Shown here: positions 5,814 to 7,270 of the stretch, piece by piece
Position numbering within the stretch: position 1 is the stretch's first letter
Layout of the letters: every line of letters starts with the position of its first letter
From: Candidatus Aenigmatarchaeota archaeon
Lineage (GTDB): Archaea > Aenigmatarchaeota > Aenigmatarchaeia > PWEA01 > JAGHBM01
Reading direction: 5' to 3'
Length of the DNA stretch: 7,270 nucleotides
Assembly: GCA_023133195.1 (NCBI GenBank)
Contig: JAGLWW010000034.1
Location: 1-7,270 of the forward strand
Program-made: the position numbers and the translations under genes
The notes under the pieces: model-generated
Databases searched by the model: none
What the model saw: the letters and a program-made list of their open reading frames with translations, nothing else
What the model was told of the DNA's origin: nothing

Positions 5814-6389
5814 TTATAGTATTTCTCCATTCGGCTCTTTTTCCTTGAAGGCCTGCACGCGGAAGCGGAAAATATCCGCTGTCTTCCAGGCATCCTTGTC
5901 CGAGAGACCGGCCTTATAGCACAGGTTTTCCAGAAAATCCTTCTTGTCAGGCAGCTGGTCCCATACCTGCGGGAGGAACAAACCGGAGAACCATGCTCTC
6001 TTTAAGATAAGTCCGTCTTTTTCCGGCTCTATCTTGTCAAGGAGTTTCTCTCCTTTGAAGCCAATCTTCTCAGGTTCCGTTAATACTGAAATCTCAATAG
6101 TTATCCTGTCCAGCTCTTCCTTTGTGAGAGGAGGGAAACGAGGGTCACGGGCAGCCGAGCAGGCAGCGTCACGAACTGCGTCTATAAGGGGCTTCTCCGG
6201 GTAGGGAAGTCCTATACATCCCCGGAGGTCTCCGGAAGGAAACTTATTCAGGGTCACGAACACTCCTCTCTTTTCATTAAAATCTTTGGAATAATTATCG
6301 GGAAGCGAAGTGTTTTTGCCGTTAATGAAATTGGTTATCGTTTCCCTTACAAACCTTACAAGAAAAATCCCGTCTGTTTTGGCTAGCAT
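5814..6389 (-). CDS. AMMECR1 domain protein
   Basis: This 191-residue protein is a full single AMMECR1 domain. It has the signature LRGCIG (55-60), the following helix LIDAVRDAACSAARDPRFPPLTKEEL (68-93), the strand ITIEISVLTEPEKI (96-109), and GLFLPQVWDQ (136-145) with ENLCYKAGL (154-162). The cellular role of the family is not settled; the invariant RGCIG and acidic residues suggest binding or catalysis on an unknown substrate. In many genomes AMMECR1 sits with MEMO and radical SAM proteins, but neither is seen here. The start codon overlaps the end of the flavoprotein gene by 7 bases and is preceded, 9 bases upstream, by GGCGGTGA (6406 to 6399), a near-perfect archaeal Shine-Dalgarno. It is therefore the second gene of an operon, translated by coupling or by direct ribosome entry. 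Confidence 0.93.
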   Translation of the reverse strand: MLAKTDGIFLVRFVRETITNFINGKNTSLPDNYSKDFNEKRGVFVTLNKFPSGDLRGCIGLPYPEKPLIDAVRDAACSAARDPRFPPLTKEELDRITIEISVLTEPEKIGFKGEKLLDKIEPEKDGLILKRAWFSGLFLPQVWDQLPDKKDFLENLCYKAGLSDKDAWKTADIFRFRVQAFKEKEPNGEIL

Positions 6390-6985
6390 GTAATCAGTTC
6401 ACCGCCTTCGTACTTCATGCTCTTGTGAAGTTTTGAGGCCATCTTTTCAAGCTCTTCCTCTATGTCCAGGTTCAAACCGTTTTCAAAGATGTCGTTGTAA
6501 TTGCCTTTCAGCTCGCTTCTTGAAACAAAGGCTCCTGTGGCAACAACTTTTATTTTCAGTGTCTTGCAGAAATTTTCTGATACGTTTCTTACGTTTTTCT
6601 CTATCTGGGGCTTGTCTGTCCCTACGGAAATCACGGCTGCTCTCTTGGACGTCAAATTCGTTTGAGCTGTGTATAAGATACTGCACTTATCAATAAAATC
6701 CTTAAACAGGCCGGGCGGCATCGCAAAGTAATTCGGCAGAACGAAAACATAACCGTTTGCATCAGTCATCTTTTTCATGAGACTGTCCATGTCATCGTTG
6801 TGCTGGCACTTCATGTTTTTGTTGCAGTATTCCACGCATCCATTGCAGCGCTGGATGTTCTTCTCCCTTAAAAGAATTATTTCGGTCTCCGCTCCTTTCT
6901 TCTCAAGAAGCTCTTTCATTCTGTTGCACAAAGTCTCGGAGTTCCCCTTTCTCGGGCTGCCGGAAAAAATAAGTATTTTCATCAC
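6383..6985 (-). CDS. NADPH-dependent FMN reductase / iron-sulfur flavoprotein family protein
   Basis: This protein of about 200 residues has the flavodoxin-like fold of the FMN-reductase family. The phosphate-binding loop for FMN is FSGSPRKGNSET (7-18), and LPNYFAMPPGLFKDFIDKC (83-101) is the usual second flavin-contact and dimer segment. Between them lies a cysteine cluster at Cys47, Cys50, Cys54 and Cys60, followed by DDM. In iron-sulfur flavoproteins this position holds a compact motif binding a [4Fe-4S] cluster; here the spacing is CX2CX3CX5C, one residue longer in the middle than the form I know best. The likely role is cytoplasmic electron transfer or quinone/oxygen detoxification; the substrate is unknown. 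It heads an operon with AMMECR1. The frame opens with GTG at 6985 followed at once by ATG at 6982; ATG (MKILIFSGSPRKG) is the more likely start. Confidence 0.88.
   Translation of the reverse strand: MMKILIFSGSPRKGNSETLCNRMKELLEKKGAETEIILLREKNIQRCNGCVEYCNKNMKCQHNDDMDSLMKKMTDANGYVFVLPNYFAMPPGLFKDFIDKCSILYTAQTNLTSKRAAVISVGTDKPQIEKNVRNVSENFCKTLKIKVVATGAFVSRSELKGNYNDIFENGLNLDIEEELEKMASKLHKSMKYEGGELITC
6399..6406 (-). promoter_or_regulatory. Shine-Dalgarno for the AMMECR1 gene
   Basis: The minus strand reads GGCGGTGA, one mismatch from GGAGGTGA, with 9 bases to the ATG at 6389. It fixes the start of AMMECR1 and lies inside the 3' end of the upstream flavoprotein gene. It contrasts with the leaderless first genes elsewhere in the window. 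Confidence 0.65.
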
Positions 6986-7013
6986 ACCACCAATATAATT
7001 AGAGGTTAAATAT

Positions 7014-7021
7014 TATTTATA
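7014..7021. promoter_or_regulatory. TATA-like box, possibly serving both directions
   Basis: The + strand reads TATTTATA and the minus strand TATAAATA. Leftwards, a start of transcription about 26 bases away (near 6992) would give the flavoprotein gene a leader of about 10 bases containing GGTGGTG. Rightwards, the same spacing reaches about 7044, exactly before the ATG at 7045 of a 23-codon frame. The leftward use is the better supported. Confidence 0.45.
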
Positions 7022-7044
7022 TCGTGAAAGAACTGGAATGACGT

Positions 7045-7116
7045 ATGCAACTTAAAAGAGTTTTCGGAGTGAAACTGGGAGACAGTATGACGCAGGGCTC
7101 GGCATTAAAAGAATAA
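7045..7116 (+). CDS. Possible 23-residue small protein or gene fragment
   Basis: An ATG-to-TAA frame encodes 23 residues beginning MQLKRVFGVKLGDSM. I recognise no family. It is supported only by a TATA-like box about 27 bases upstream, matching the leaderless pattern of other genes in the window, and by base composition that is more gene-like than the AT-rich DNA to its right. Its last 12 bases overlap the converging partial transporter frame. It could equally be the start of a truncated gene or a chance frame. Confidence 0.2.
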   Translation: MQLKRVFGVKLGDSMTQGSALKE

Positions 7117-7270
7117 ATAAAGAAGAGATGCTCCACTACCAAGAATAAAACTAGTAGTAAGTGTTGCTATGAATGTCATTATAATAAATAATATTACTCT
7201 TCCTGTTTGAATAATCATTTCTCTAAACATAATAAATTTTACAATGTTTGTTTTATTTGCTTTATCATAA
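7105..7270 (-). CDS. Putative major facilitator transporter, C-terminal part (runs off right edge)
   Basis: The minus-strand frame is open from the right edge to a TAA at 7105-7107, giving 54 residues with no start inside the window required. It reads as a short cytoplasmic loop, FIMFREMIIQTGRVILF (12-28), and two hydrophobic segments (about 25-38 and 40-54) ending in LLYLFF. The FxxFREMxxxxGRV pattern at the entry to a membrane helix is typical of the late helices of some major facilitator superfamily transporters, and the extreme C-terminal position fits. The match is from memory on few residues, so another polytopic membrane protein is possible. G+C is very low: 26 of 120 bases (about 22%) in 7141-7260, much below the window average. 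It lies upstream of, and in the same direction as, the flavoprotein gene. Confidence 0.55.
   Translation of the reverse strand, partial: YDKANKTNIVKFIMFREMIIQTGRVILFIIMTFIATLTTSFILGSGASLLYLFF

Noticed and set aside
5946..6204. + strand open frame antisense to AMMECR1
   Set aside because: AMMECR1 carries the full family signature; the antisense product has no recognisable domain and no promoter.
1..7270. CRISPR array, tRNA or rRNA gene, insertion sequence, or toxin-antitoxin pair
   Set aside because: I looked on both strands and saw no regularly spaced repeats, no tRNA arm sequences, no transposase and no typical toxin-antitoxin pair.

Overview
The window most likely comes from an archaeal chromosome. 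The clearest evidence is promoter structure: most gene starts lie about 22-29 bases downstream of an AT-rich TATA-like box and have no Shine-Dalgarno sequence, which is the pattern of leaderless archaeal transcripts. Gene content agrees: a DUF1512 protein (a family I know only from archaea), a short SpoU-type TrmJ, an archaeal-type AMMECR1 protein and an iron-sulfur-flavoprotein-like reductase. Genes are compact, lysine-rich and roughly 40% G+C. This would fit an uncultivated lineage such as a DPANN archaeon, but the exact group cannot be fixed from this sequence.

Layout, left to right. Bases 1-228 hold the 3' end of a dCMP deaminase gene on the + strand. It converges, with 3 bases between, on a minus-strand operon of trmJ (1463-2134) followed by the DUF1512 gene (232-1458). 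A 33-base divergent promoter region (2135-2167) separates trmJ from a + strand gene for a membrane-anchored, probably beta-rich protein (2168-2854). That gene converges on a minus-strand multi-spanning membrane protein (2851-3318), and the two share a CTAG as both stop codons. Next comes an AT-rich minus-strand gene of unknown function (3392-3937). A divergent promoter region (3938-4025) then leads to pyrG, CTP synthase (4026-5624).

After pyrG a 189-base gap contains a 29-codon reading frame that resembles the last membrane helix of cation P-type ATPases. Then comes a minus-strand operon: a flavoprotein gene (6383-6985) overlapping by 7 bases an AMMECR1 gene (5814-6389) that has a good Shine-Dalgarno. 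The right edge holds a 23-codon + strand frame behind a plausible promoter and the very AT-rich 3' end of what looks like a major facilitator transporter gene on the minus strand.

Functionally the window mixes pyrimidine nucleotide metabolism (dCMP deaminase, CTP synthase), tRNA modification (TrmJ), a redox flavoprotein and several membrane proteins of unknown role. It does not look like one dedicated pathway, nor like a mobile island, defence locus or CRISPR region. The most interesting points are architectural: near-zero convergent junctions where a lysine-rich coding tail appears to double as the antisense oligo-T terminator, paired leaderless promoters, and short gene remnants or small membrane proteins in the gaps.
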